A stretch of 64,000 nucleotides of DNA from Begonia masoniana (lineage: Eukaryota > Streptophyta > Magnoliopsida > Cucurbitales > Begoniaceae), in the NCBI GenBank assembly GCA_022432975.1, contig CM039502.1:1044375-1108374 (forward strand), given 5' to 3'. A program made the translations under genes and the position numbers. The first letter of the stretch is position 1. Each line of letters opens with the position of its first letter. The notes below the pieces were generated by a model that saw only the letters and a list, made by a program, of their open reading frames with translations, was not told the origin of the DNA and made no database searches. Below are positions 26,389 through 37,079 of this stretch, piece by piece.

Positions 26389-28146
26389 TGTAGGATCGGT
26401 ATTGTCTAAGAGAGGGGGTGAATTAGACTTTTTAAATTAACTTAATTTTCTAAATCAATTTCTCTCTTGAATAAAGCTTATAAACTAATAGCATACATCA
26501 AATAAAGTAAAGAGAGTGAGAGAAAATTCGACACCACAGTTTTGGAACGTGGTTCAGTCCAAACGACCTACGTCCACGATCCAAGGCTCTCCTTGAAGAT
26601 GCAGCTTGAAAGCCATCGGCAGATGCAGCTTGAAAGCCATCGGCAGATGCAGCTTGAAAGCCATCGGCAGATGCAGCTTGAAAGCCATCGGCAGATGCAG
26701 CTTGAAAGCCATCGGCAGATGCAGCTTGAAAGCCATCGGCAGATGCAGCTTGAAAGCCATCGGCAGATGCAGCTTGAAAGCCATCGGCAGATGCAGCTTG
26801 AAAGCCATCGGCAGATGCAGCTTGAAAGCCATCGGCAGATGCAGCTTGAAAGCCATCGGCAGATGCAACTTGTACTCCATCGGCAGATGCAGCTTGAAAG
26901 CCATCGGCAGATGCAACTTGTACTCCATCGGCAGATGCAGCTTGAAAGCCATCGGCAGATGCAGCTTGAAAGCCATCGGCAGATGCAGCTTGAAAGCCAT
27001 CGGCAGATGCAGCTTGAAAGCCATCGGCAGATGCAGCTTGAAAGCCATCGGCAGATGCAACTTGTACTCCATCGGCAGATGCAACTTGTACTCCATCGGC
27101 AGATGCAGCTTGAAAGCCATCGGCAGATGCAGCTTGAAAGCCATCGGCAGATGCAGCTTGAAAGCCATCGGCAGATGCAGCTTGAAAGCCATCGGCAGAT
27201 GCAGCTTGAAAGCCATCGGCAGATGCAGCTTGAAAGCCATCGGCAGATGCAGCTTGAAAGCCATCGGCAGATGCAACTTGTACTCCATCGGCAGATGCAG
27301 CTTGAAAGCCATCGGCAGATGCAGCTTGAAAGCCATCGGCAGATGCAGCTTGAAAGCCATCGGCAGATGCAGCTTGAAAGCCATCGGCAGATGCAGCTTG
27401 AAAGCCATCGGCAGATGCAGCTTGAAAGCCATCGGCAGATGCAGCTTGAAAGCCATCGGCAGATGCAGCTTGAAAGCCATCGGCAGATGCAGCTTGAAAG
27501 CCATCGGCAGATGCAGCTTGAAAGCCATCGGCAGATGCAGCTTGAAAGCCATCGGCAGATGCAACTTGTACTCCATCGGCAGATGCAACTTGTACTCCAT
27601 CGGCAGATGCAACTTGTACTCCATCGGCAGATGCAACTTGTAAGCCATTGGCAGATGCAGCTTGAAAGCCATCGGCAGATGCAGATTGAAAGTCATCGGC
27701 AGATGCAGCTTGAAAGCCATCGGCAGATGCAGCTTGAAACGTCATTGGCAGATGCACGCCTTGACGCTATCGGCAGATGAAACTTGAACTCTATCAGCAC
27801 AAGCATTAGCGCTGAACCATTATCGGTATGTGCAACTTCAAAAACGCCATCGGTATGAGTAGCTTGACTATTCCATCGGCAGAAGCAATGTAGCCTTTTG
27901 ACGTCAAGCGATCGGCATGTGTAGTCTTTGTTTATCAATTTTTCAGCCCTGTATAAACTATTTAGCCCTGTACACTTAACTTGATTGTTAGAATAATAAA
28001 ATACCCTTTCCAAGGACATTTCCAACAGATTGAATCAACTGAATAATTCATTATTCTCACTAAACAAACATAATCAAATTACAATATTAACCAAACAAAC
28101 ACATCATCAAAAACATATTTAGACTTAACCAACATTTAAGTCAACA
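26389..28146. mobile_element. LTR-type element (solo LTR or TRIM) nested in the MULE
   Basis: It begins TGTAGGATCGG and ends AAGTCAACA (TG...CA ends). It is flanked by the 5-bp duplication AACAT at 26384-26388 and 28147-28151. The first 200 bp include a stretch typical of plant LTRs (ACGTGGTTCAGTCCAAACG, then CTACGTCCACGATCC). The middle is a 24-bp minisatellite. No integrase, reverse transcriptase or second LTR is present. Confidence 0.75.
26598..27740. repeat. 24-bp minisatellite, about 48 units
   Basis: The period is 24 bp with two main unit types that differ at a few positions: GCAGCTTGAAAGCCATCG (majority) and GCAACTTGTACTCCATCG (minority), each joined by GCAGAT. The minority type occurs singly and in runs of two or three. 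Diverged units continue to about 27920. Because 24 is a multiple of three and the units lack stops, several frames on both strands stay open for 345-419 codons. I do not regard these as genes. Confidence 0.95.
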
Positions 28147-28524
28147 AACATATCATGAAGAGATAATCTGTAAGCTTTTGTGATTTTCTAACACCTATGA
28201 TTTATTATAATTGTTTTATAAAATAAGTAAATAAAATTACAATAAATCGTAAAAATATTTTAAAATTACGAAAATTTTTAGATTATTTCCCCATAGTGTA
28301 GTGAACATGTGTTAAAAATTTTAAATAAATTGAATATCGTTTGGTATTTTTTAAAATAACCCTCATTTTTTTAAATAGTAACTTAACAGAATTGTTGACG
28401 GAAGATTAAGATTGATAACGGAATCATAGTACAAGGTTCGATATGCCGGTTTTTTTATAACATGAGACTACTTGAAATTACGGGTATAGTACAAGATTAA
28501 AATCGATAATTTTTCTATAATATA

Positions 28525-28746
28525 TAAATATAAGTAGGATAGTTGAAATAATAAAGGGTTAAAACCAATTTGAATTTCAAAGTATGAGTTTAATTTGAAA
28601 CACCTGTCTAAATTAAAAACCCTAACAACTAAAATCTTAAACTATAAAAAATGTAACAGATCAAACTCTGGCGGGTGGCCGATCACTCCACGTTCTGAAT
28701 TAACACCAAGAACGAGGGTCGATCTCCCCCCGTTCTGTTCAGTGCT
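28525..28746. other. Half of a CCCCGTTCT element
   Basis: From about 28560 the sequence matches the left inverted end of the 24862-25508 element (GAAACACCTGTCTAAATTAAAAACC, GATCACTCCACGTTCT). It breaks off at about 28746, where the cucurbit-type repeat begins. Its remainder appears to resume at about 29605-29690. Confidence 0.55.
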
Positions 28747-29590
28747 TACATTGTAACTACCCATTTTTCCAGTAAGATATTGTCCGCTCTGGGGATTGGG
28801 TCGTAGCCCAATATCTTCCTCTCATAGATTTCTTTGGCGAGGATTTCTCAGTCGATCACCCAACATGGCACTGTTCTCACCGGAGCACTTTTAATTTCGG
28901 AGTTCTTATGGGATCTGTTGTCAATTGTACTCCAAAATACGTCTTACTATCTTGGGAGAGTTTCCTTACATATGTTTCATTTACATATACCTCCCCAAGC
29001 GATGTGGGATTATGACGACCCACTTTTTACGACCCGAGATTTGCCTATACTTGAGTCCAGGATTTGCCTACACTCGGCTTAGGCCCCGAGGTTTGCTCCA
29101 CAGTCGTGCTCATACGTACATCACAATCACCCCACTCGAGGGCCCAACGTCGTCGTTTGCCACATTTTCAGTTGGGTACCAGCTCTGATACCATTTATAA
29201 CGACCATTTTTCCTAGTAAGATATTGTCTGCTCTAGGAATTGGGCTGTAACCCAATATCCTCCCCTCATATATTTGTTTGGTGAGGACTTCTCAGTCAGT
29301 CATTCAATATGATACTGCTCTTGCCTGAGCACTTTTAACTTCGGAGTTGTTATGGGATCCGTTGCCAATTGTTCTCCAAAACGCATCTTACTATATTGGG
29401 AGGGTTTCCTTACATATGTTTCATTTTCATATACCTCCCAAAGCGAAGTGAGATTGTGACGACCCACTTTTTACGACCCGGGATTTGCCTATACTCGAGT
29501 TCGAGATTTGCCTACAACAGGCTTAGGTCCCGAGGTTTGCCCCTCAGTCGTGCTCATATGTACACATTGGGGTCATCACATACATAGCAC
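28747..29590. repeat. Two direct copies of a dispersed repeat (cucurbit-type)
   Basis: Copy 1 (about 28750-29197) and copy 2 (about 29198-29580) share TAAGATATTGTC, CCCAATATC, TTACATATGTTTCAT, ACGACCCACTTTTTACGACCC and GAGGTTTGC. Copy 1 ends with AGCTCTGATACCATTTATAACG. The string around GATGTGGGAT and GCTCTGATACCATTT recalls a high-copy repeat I associate with cucurbit genomes; that link is from memory. No coding capacity. Confidence 0.65.
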
Positions 29591-31897
29591 TGGACGTATT
29601 GGATCAGAGGGGTCGATATGAAGAACGGGGGTCCCCGCCCCCCAATGGGGCTCCGTTCATGCATTCCCATTTTAGAGATATCCGAGAACGGAATGTCACT
29701 ACCTCTGTAATGGTTTGAACCTTCAATATTCTATTGTCAATAATGTATTGTGGATATTTATTATGGATGATATATGAATGGCTGTGGAATGAAAGAAGTT
29801 GGATGTGTGTAGCAAAAAATTAATTACTTTTTAATCTGATAAATGCAGTTTATGTAACACCCAGAATTTTCTTATCATGTAATTGTCCCTGAAATTTTAT
29901 GATACAGAACTTAAATGTAATGCAAGGAATCTTTTACTAGTGGTATTTAATGATAAAAGGGGATTTGATGAAAAGAAGAGAAAAGGTGGGGTGTTAGTTG
30001 AATTAAGCAAAGATGAGAGTGGTTAAACCTAATTAATCAAAATTAAACATAATACCCCTCTCTTCTCTCTCTCTTCTTCATCTTCTCCACGTTTTCTCCT
30101 TAACACATTTCTCCTCCATTGCTGAATACCTTTCCACGCCAAGCTTCTCTTGTGAAGATTTAAGGTAAGCAAAAAATCAAGGATTTATATTATGCATGAA
30201 ATAGGTTGAAAATAATGAGTTTTTTTCAAGTTTTCTCCATGGATTGTGAATTTCGAAAATTTCAGAGTTAGGGTTGAGTTTTCTTCCTTATCTTTGATGT
30301 TCTAACTTAGTTTAAAGGTATGTAAAGGTTTTGTATGAATGAGAATGGAAATCTATGCATGATAAAATAGAAATTTTGAAGTGGGTTTGAAATTTGTGAA
30401 AAACAGAGCAGTTTCTGTTCTTGAGATGTCTGGCCAAGTTATATGTTTTATTTTGATAAATGGATTTTCCATTAGAAAGTAGACATTTTAAGGTTTAATT
30501 TGGTTGTTGAATCGTTGAAATCAGACAAGAATTGAATGAATTATGAATTTTTGAAGTTTTAGTACAAAAACTGAAAAATTTCGTAGGGCAGTTCGATTTG
30601 TGAATTTCTGACCCTAATTCTGATCCTCTTTTGATAAATGGTTGATTCTGTGTTAAAATAGACATAATGAGGTTTTCAAAATATGTTGAATCATCGAATT
30701 CAGACATATATACGATTTGTTATGAATTTTTGAAGTTAAGATAAAAACTGTAAAACGTAATCTGGGCAGTTACAGTTTTGAAAATTCTGCCATTTTTTTG
30801 TGATTGGTTTTTGATGAATGGTTTATGCCATGTGAAAGTAGACTTTTTAAGGATTCCATAGCCCTTTGAATCATCAAGTTTGGTTGAGAATTCAATTAGT
30901 TATGATAATTTGAAGTTTGGTTGAAATCTTGGTTTTTGAGAATTTGACAAAACATGGCAGTTTCGGGTTTTACTATTTTTGCCCAATCTATTGATGTGTT
31001 TTAATAAATGGATTTCGCAATGCTAAACTAGACTCATTAAGTGAAATTTTGGCTTTGGAAATTATGGATTCGAATAAACGGATCAAAAGTTATGAATTTT
31101 CAAAGTTTGCCCAAAATAATAGGCCAATTTCGGGTTTGAGTTAGAATTCGAGTTGTTAGGTTAGAATTGGTTGAAATGTGGTTTATATGAAGTGTTTGAA
31201 TTAAATTGTGTTTTATATAACTCATGTTTGGATAATTACGGTTATTGGGTTGTATTGGATAATGGATAATGGTTAGTTGATTTAATTGGAGTGGTTATGA
31301 GCCTATAATATGAATGATTGAATTATTGATGATGTTTATGTTAATAGGTCATCCAGTTGCAGGGTTAAGTGAACAAGTCGAATAAATTGCTAAGGACGCC
31401 AGATAAGTTCGTATGCATGTATTTGGTCCTTAAGGCTTACATCAGAGAGGTACTAGAATTTATGCTTTATGGGGTATGTTGATGGATAGACAGGTTATAG
31501 AATGCATCTTAGGTTAAGAGTTATTGTTTTATGTTATCGTCTTGATGAATTGTCAATATTTATGCTTCGAGGACCTGTCTATCATTTATGTTATGTTTTA
31601 TGCACAATGTATGTTCATGCATCACGTTTTCAAGGAAATCATGCAAAACGTTTTATGCACATGTTTTGAAGTAAGAAAGATAAAAATGTAAATGTAGAGT
31701 ATGGTTAAGTGTGGGACAGGAATTGACATATGTTCTTGTCCTTCTCTGAGACTAATGTAAAATCGTCCTTGCCGCAGACAATATGTTTTTATTTCTCCCT
31801 AGGACAAGGCAAAACCACTAACTCATGTCATGTATGTATGTTTCGCCTGTTCCTCTATATGCCCCTCTTAACCAACATGTTCACTTCAACCCCTTTC

Positions 31898-32195
31898 GAC
31901 TGGCCCTGCACGACCCGGCCCACCACACTAAGTGGATTTCGCGAACTGCTAGCCCGACCCACTACACTAGGTGGAATCCATGAGCTGCACTCACAGAACT
32001 TTTCCCTCATAGAGAAGGAAATTTCATGTCAACCCCACCACTCAAACCCAGGACCTCCAGGATATAATCCATGGGCTACAAGTGGTGGTACCATTTGGGC
32101 CTGTGCTCGCAGATTCCACCTAGTGTGGTGGTCCGGGCTGGTGGCTCGTGGATTCCGCCTAGTGTGGTGGGCTGTGTTGTGCAGGGCCAGTCGAA
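31898..32195. repeat. Inverted repeat inside the solo LTR
   Basis: The left arm (CGACTGGCCCTGCAC, GGCCCACCACACTA) is complementary to the right arm (TAGTGTGGTGGGC, GTGCAGGGCCAGTCG). Complementarity continues inward through a second CACTACACTAGGTGGAATCC block. The arms are about 100-120 bp. It may be a fold-back element or part of a nested insertion. Confidence 0.65.
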
Positions 32196-32216
32196 AGGGG
32201 GCTGGACTGCCACAAA

Positions 32217-32400
32217 AAAAGGCGTAGCTCAAATGAACTAGTGATGGGGAACTCTTGGTCATAACCTGGAGGCCAGGGTTCAAATCACTGGGAGGGCAAA
32301 AACTCTTTGTCCAGGAGGGAGAAAATCATGAGTGATAACTTGTCCATATACTGGATCCGAACTTGGATGGAAGTGCGTCCGCGCGGGAAAAGGACTAGAG
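32217..32400 (+). mobile_element. Possible tRNA-derived SINE
   Basis: The sequence has a box-A-like start (GGCGTAGCTCAAATGAAC) and, about 55 bases on, a box-B-like GGTTCAAATC, the spacing and order of an RNA polymerase III promoter. The tail is not a clean poly(A) or poly(T), and target duplications were not found, so this is tentative. Confidence 0.4.
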
Positions 32401-33717
32401 AAGGGACATTACTGCATTTATATGATCTTACTGAGCTTTAGGCTCATTAGTTAAACTATGTGATGTATGTACGAATGGTACTGATGAGGACTCAGAGCCT
32501 CAGGCTAATGTATAGGTGCGGTTGAATGAACGAGCTTACGAGATTGGTTGTAACAGTCAGACAAATTTTGACCCGTGGGTGAAGTCTTAAAGTTTACGTT
32601 TATGTTTTTTTTAAAGTCTTTTGGAATATGATGTATAGGTAGTCTTTTTGGATTTGGAAGAAAATACTGGAATTGCTTGGATTTTATTGTCTAAAGGATA
32701 TGTCCGGTATTTAGAACTCACCGTGCGTTTGGTTTTTAAAATTCCCGCTGCATGTTTTCTACTCGATTTTCTTACGAACTATGAGATGGAAGTTTTGTTT
32801 TAGGTAAAAAGGGATGTATGTTTTGGAAAGTTTTCAAGTGAATGTTAAGGTTATGTGTATATGTTTCAAGTCTTTTGAATGTGTAGATAGTTTAGGATTT
32901 GAAAATATTATGGAAATGTTTTGGGACTTAATTCTGTATGGATATGTCCAGTTTTTAGAGTCGTCCAAGCAGTTTATTTTCGTAAATTTTGTTACGCTTT
33001 CGTATACGTTTTGAGTCGTGTTTTCAGATTTTGAAGTATCTTATGTTTGAAGAAGTTGGAAGGTAAGTTTAGAAGGAATTGTAGGTGAAAGAAGTGGAGA
33101 AAAGGTGAAAAAGAGGTAAAAAGAAGGAAGGAAGCGCGAATGGTGCAGCTGGGTGCGTGCAGCGCCCAACCGATCGATCTCTCATGAAGAGGCAATCATT
33201 CGGCGCCCAGCGGCACGAATTATGTGGTTGGAAGAGCGTTTGTCGATCGATCGCGCAAGAGGCGCGATCGGTAAGCTGCTTAGGTGAAGAAAGTCGACAC
33301 CCGAGAGGGTGCCGATCCGCACGCGCCACCAGTTGGTGCGCACACCCGAGTAAGCAACGCGCGTGACGATGTGCGTGCTGAACGTGTTCTGTGCGCAACT
33401 ACGCCAGGGCACCGTGCATGCGCCGACTGCGCGCAATGACTGAGCGACGCGCGCGCCGCATGTCATGTGGCCCAAGGTTAATTTTTTTTAACATGTTTCA
33501 ACCCGATGTTTTACGATACCTTTTAAACTTATTGTTCGAATGTTTTCCCACGTATTCTAAATGATTTAAACGACCCAAAAATCGTGTCAATGTTTTATCA
33601 AAAACGATTTTAGTCTTCGAGTTAGAGTTTTAAAAGTAAAAAATTTTCACGTCAAAAAGTCAAGTCAAGTATGTCACGTCGCGTGGCAGCCCTCGGGGTA
33701 GGGGTCGTTACAGTTTA

Positions 33718-34319
33718 TATTCTAAACTGCATTGTTTTGGTAAATGGTTTTAAACTACATCTTAGATTGAGAATTTGGAGAAAGTTAAGAAAGGAAAAAT
33801 GTTTCAAACACTTTGTAGCATGTATCTATGCAATAATTGTGGACAACCTATGGAGTTAGGACACGTGACAGTCAACATATGTTGGGTAAACTGTTTGCTT
33901 AAGTGAGTAATTAAGTTAATTAAATATGATTAAGGATAATTAATCATGATTAATTATGCTAATCATGTTGATTAACTTAAGACGAATCAAAAGTGATTAA
34001 TTTCAACTAAGTATACTTAAATATAAGTAATCGTGGTATTTTTGAGAATATTCATCGAATGAAAGACAATTTTGTAAAAAGACATGTAAAGGTAGGGTTA
34101 AAAAAAGAAGTTTATCGAGAAACTATCTAGAAATGAGGGATAAGGCTGAAGAGTATGTCATTTTCGTACCAAGCATTCAGCTTAAGGGAAAAGAAAAAGC
34201 TAAGAGAAAAATGAGAAATCTAGAAATGAGGGATAAAGCTGAAGAGTGTGTCATTTTCGTACCAAACATTCAGCTTAATGGAAAAGAAAAAACTAAGAGA
34301 AAAATGAGAAATAAGGAGA
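33718..34319. other. Spacer with a 93-bp tandem duplication before transporter copy 2
   Basis: Mostly AT-rich. At 34131-34312 a unit of about 93 bp (AAATGAGGGATAA, GCTGAAGAG, GTCATTTTCGTACCAA, CATTCAGCTTAA) occurs twice in tandem with a few differences. It abuts the transporter sequence exactly where exon 1 should start, so it has replaced the 5' end of copy 2. Confidence 0.75.
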
Positions 34320-35690
34320 ACGACATCAATGCCTTGTCAGGTTTTCCCACTCTCCTCCGCCGTCCCTCTTCGAAGAATCAGAACATCAGAGTTAATGTTG
34401 TCCTGGCATTTTACAGTCGTTGGTCTAACGAGAACGGCAATTATGGATAAAATAGTAGAGTCTTATATTGACTTTACGTTCATCCAAAGATATGTTTTTT
34501 GTTTTCTATGTCTACATTACATCTCACCACCTGAATTGCTCCTATCTCTTCTCGAGTATAACCGGTGCTAATGAGCCCTATTTTATGGTTATTTACAATG
34601 CTCTTAATAAACTTTACAAAATTTGTTTTGTTCTAGAACTTGATATCATTGTAGCTTTACTCGAAGTGAGTATATTTTTGAACAGGTGTGGGAATATTGT
34701 CGATTCCCTATGCCCTAGCTCAGGGAGGATGGCTAAGCCTAATCCTTCTCTTCTTAGTGGCAACTCTCTGCTGGTACACAAGATTGCTTCTAAAGAGATG
34801 CATGGATTTAAACCCATCAATCAAAACCTACCCACACATAGGAGAGAAAGCATTTGGGTATAGTGGAAGAGCCATAGTCTCCATGTTTATGTACCTGGAG
34901 CTTTATCTAGTTGCGGTAGAATTTCTCACCTTTGAAGGAGACAATCTAGAAAAACTGTTTCCAAAAATAGATTTCAAAATAGGAAACCAGGAAATAGAAT
35001 CCAAACAGACCTTTGTTCTTCTGTCAGCTTTGGTAATACTGCCCACCACTTGGATGAAGAATCTAGGTGTTCTTGCTTACGTGTCTTCCGGTGGGGTTCT
35101 GGATTCTGTTGCTCTGGTTTTCTTCGTTTTCTGGGCCGGGGCTTTCGATGGCGTCGGATTTCATCATCAATAAGATTTTGATGAGTCTTTGCTGCGTTTT
35201 AGAGGACTTCTGACGACAATAAGCTTGTTTACCTTTTCTTATTGTGGACATGCAGTTTTTCTTATGCCATGTGATTCCATCATAGACAAAACTCAGTTTT
35301 CTAAGGTAAGATTTTATTATAGCAGGGAATTAATTTGTTTATAATTATTTTAAGAAATGCAACGGTACTTAAAAAAAAATTGATGAAATTGTTTCTAAGA
35401 AAACTATTACCAAAAGGAGTTTTAAAGATCTATATTTTCTCTTGAAAATTGCAGGTCTTGATTGTTTGCTTTATTGTAAGCTCAATAAACTATGGATCAA
35501 TGGCTGTTATGGGATATCTCATATATGAAAACTACTCAGAATCTCAAATTACATTAAATCTTCTCATTAACAAATTAAGTACAAAACTAGCAATTTACAC
35601 TACATTGGTAAGTTCTTTTGCTAAGTATGCATTCATGACAAGTCCATTCTCTACTGTACTCGAAGAAAACATTCCTCTCAGTCGTATCAG
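34320..35690 (+). pseudogene. AVT1-type transporter copy 2, left arm of the palindrome
   Basis: Only the end of exon 1 remains (from about 34322, ATCAATGCCTTGTCAG). Exon 2 (34686-35305) is the full 620 bp but has a nonsense codon (TAA at 35171-35173) where the intact copy reads TTA. Exon 3 starts at 35455 and is cut after NIPLSRI near 35690, where the sequence turns back on itself. The last third of the transporter is missing. It lacks a start, has a stop and has no 3' end, so it cannot make a working protein. Confidence 0.9.
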
Positions 35691-37079
35691 CATTTTCTTT
35701 GAGTACAGCAGAGATTGGACTTGTCATGACTGCATACTTAGCAAAAAGACTTACTAATCTAGTGTAAATTGCGAATTTTGTACTTAATTTGTTAATGAGA
35801 AGATTTAATGTAATTTGAGATTCCGAGTAATTTCCATACATGAGGTAGCCCAGAACAGTCATTGATCTATAGTTTATTGTTCTTGCAATGAAGCAAACAA
35901 TCAAAGCCTGCAATTTTCAAGAGAAAGTATAGATTTTTAAAACTCCTTTTGGTAATAGTGTTCTTAGAAACAATTTCATCAATTTTTTTTTAACTACCGT
36001 TGCATTTTTTAAAATAATTATAAACAAATTAATTCTCTGCTGTAATAAAATCTTACCATAGAAAACTGAGTTTTGTCTATGATGGAATCACATAGCATGG
36101 GAAAAACTGCATGTCCACCATAAGAAAAGGTAAACAAACTTATTGTCGTTGGAAGTCCTCTAAAACGCAGCAAAGACTCGTCAAAATCTGATTTATGATG
36201 AAATCCGACCCCATCGAAAGCGCCGACCCAGAAAACGAAGAAAACCAGAGCAACAGAAGCCAGAACCCCACCGAAAGACACATAAGCAAGAACACCTAGA
36301 TTCTTCATCCAGGTGGTGGGCAGTATTACCAAAGCTGACAGAAGAACAAAGGCCTGTTTGGATTTTACTTCTAGGTTTCCTATTTTGAAACCCATGTTTG
36401 GAAACAGTTTTTCTAGATTGTCTCCTTCTAAGATGAGAAATTCTACCGCAACTAGATAAAGCTCCAGGTAGATGACGATGGAGACTATGGCTCTTCCTCT
36501 GTACCCGAATGCTTTCTCTCCTATGTCTGGGTAGGTTTTGATCGATGAGTTTGAATCCATGCATCTCTTTAGAAGCAATCCTGTGTACCAGCGGAGAGTC
36601 GCCACTAAGAAGAGAAGGATTAGGCTTAGCCATCCTCCCTGAGCTAGGGCATAGGGAATCGACAATATTCCCACACCTGTTCAAAAAAATACCCACTCAG
36701 AGTAAAGCTACAGAACAAAACAAATCTTGTAAAGTTTCTCAAGAGCATTATAAATAACCATAAAATAGGCTCATTAGCACCGGTTATACTCGAGAAGATA
36801 GAGGAGCGATTCAGGCGGTGAGATGTAATGTAGACATAAAAAACAAAAAACGTATCTTTGGATGAACGTAACGCCAATATAAGACTACTATTTTATCCAT
36901 AATTGTCGTTCTCGTTAGACCAACGACTGTAAAACGCTAATGTTCTGATTCTTCGAAGAGGGACGGCGGAGGAGAGTGGAAAAACCTGACAAGGCGTTGA
37001 TACCGTTGAGGCAAGTTCTGAGAAAGGTGGCGCCTTCGCCCGGTTGGTGTGAAAGAGGAGGCTGCTCTTCTCTCTGCAT
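35691..37079 (-). pseudogene. AVT1-type transporter copy 3, right arm of the palindrome (3'-truncated)
   Basis: Exon 1 (36986-37079, starting MQREEQPPLSHQPGEG) and exon 2 (36057-36676, 620 bp) are open and the same length as in the intact gene. Exon 3 starts at 35907 (ALIVCFIARTINYRSM) but stops matching after AVLKEN, where the palindrome centre lies. Translation would run on into the antisense of copy 2 and end at 35587. A transcript would code for about two thirds of a transporter plus about 30 unrelated residues. I call it a pseudogene, though exons 1 and 2 show little decay. Confidence 0.85.

Larger units (their letters stand above)
25854..28524. mobile_element. Mutator-like element with long inverted ends and 9-bp target duplication
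   Basis: The element spans 25863-28515 and is flanked by TATAATATA on both sides (25854-25862 and 28516-28524). The ends are GGAAAATTATCGATTTTAA and, in reverse complement, GAAAAATTATCGATTTTAA. Similarity between the two arms continues for about 350 bp. A 9-bp duplication with long inverted ends is the Mutator (MULE) pattern. The paralogous segment at about 38600-38640 has a single TATAATATA and no insert, a natural empty site. Without the nested LTR-type insertion (26389-28146) the element would be about 0.9 kb and non-coding. Confidence 0.82.
29853..33712. mobile_element. Long solo LTR (3.86 kb), Ty3/Gypsy-like
   Basis: The ends are TGTAACACCC and GGGTCGTTACA, flanked on both sides by GTTTA (29848-29852 and 33713-33717). 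No gag or pol coding is seen, so a solo LTR is the simplest reading. LTRs this long, with TGTAAC...GTTACA ends, fit Tekay/Retand-type Gypsy lineages; the lineage is an inference. Nested inside are an inverted-repeat block (31898-32195), a possible SINE (32217-32400) and a GC-rich patch (33125-33470). It belongs to the same family as the solo LTR at 50279-52892, in opposite orientation. Confidence 0.75.
34320..37079. repeat. Palindrome of two transporter copies (about 1.3-kb arms, about 20-bp centre)
   Basis: The left arm is copy 2 (+), the right arm copy 3 (-). They meet tail to tail: CGAAGAAAAC ends near 35670, and the complementary CATTTTCTTTGAG starts at 35691. Both arms include exon 1 remnant, intron 1, exon 2, intron 2 and the first part of exon 3. 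The arms differ at scattered positions (for example the stop at 35171 only in the left arm), so this is not a simple duplicated read. Confidence 0.88.

Noticed and set aside
26598..27740. CRISPR-like array
   Set aside because: Eukaryotic context, no spacers of unique sequence, and a contiguous 24-bp tandem repeat.
26498..27780. Long open frames (345-419 codons) on both strands over the 24-bp array
   Set aside because: The unit length is a multiple of three and lacks stops in several frames, so open frames arise automatically. No flanking domain or plausible start context is present.
33069..33475. Open frames in the GC-rich part of the first solo LTR
   Set aside because: Overlapping frames on both strands in an LTR; composition effect.
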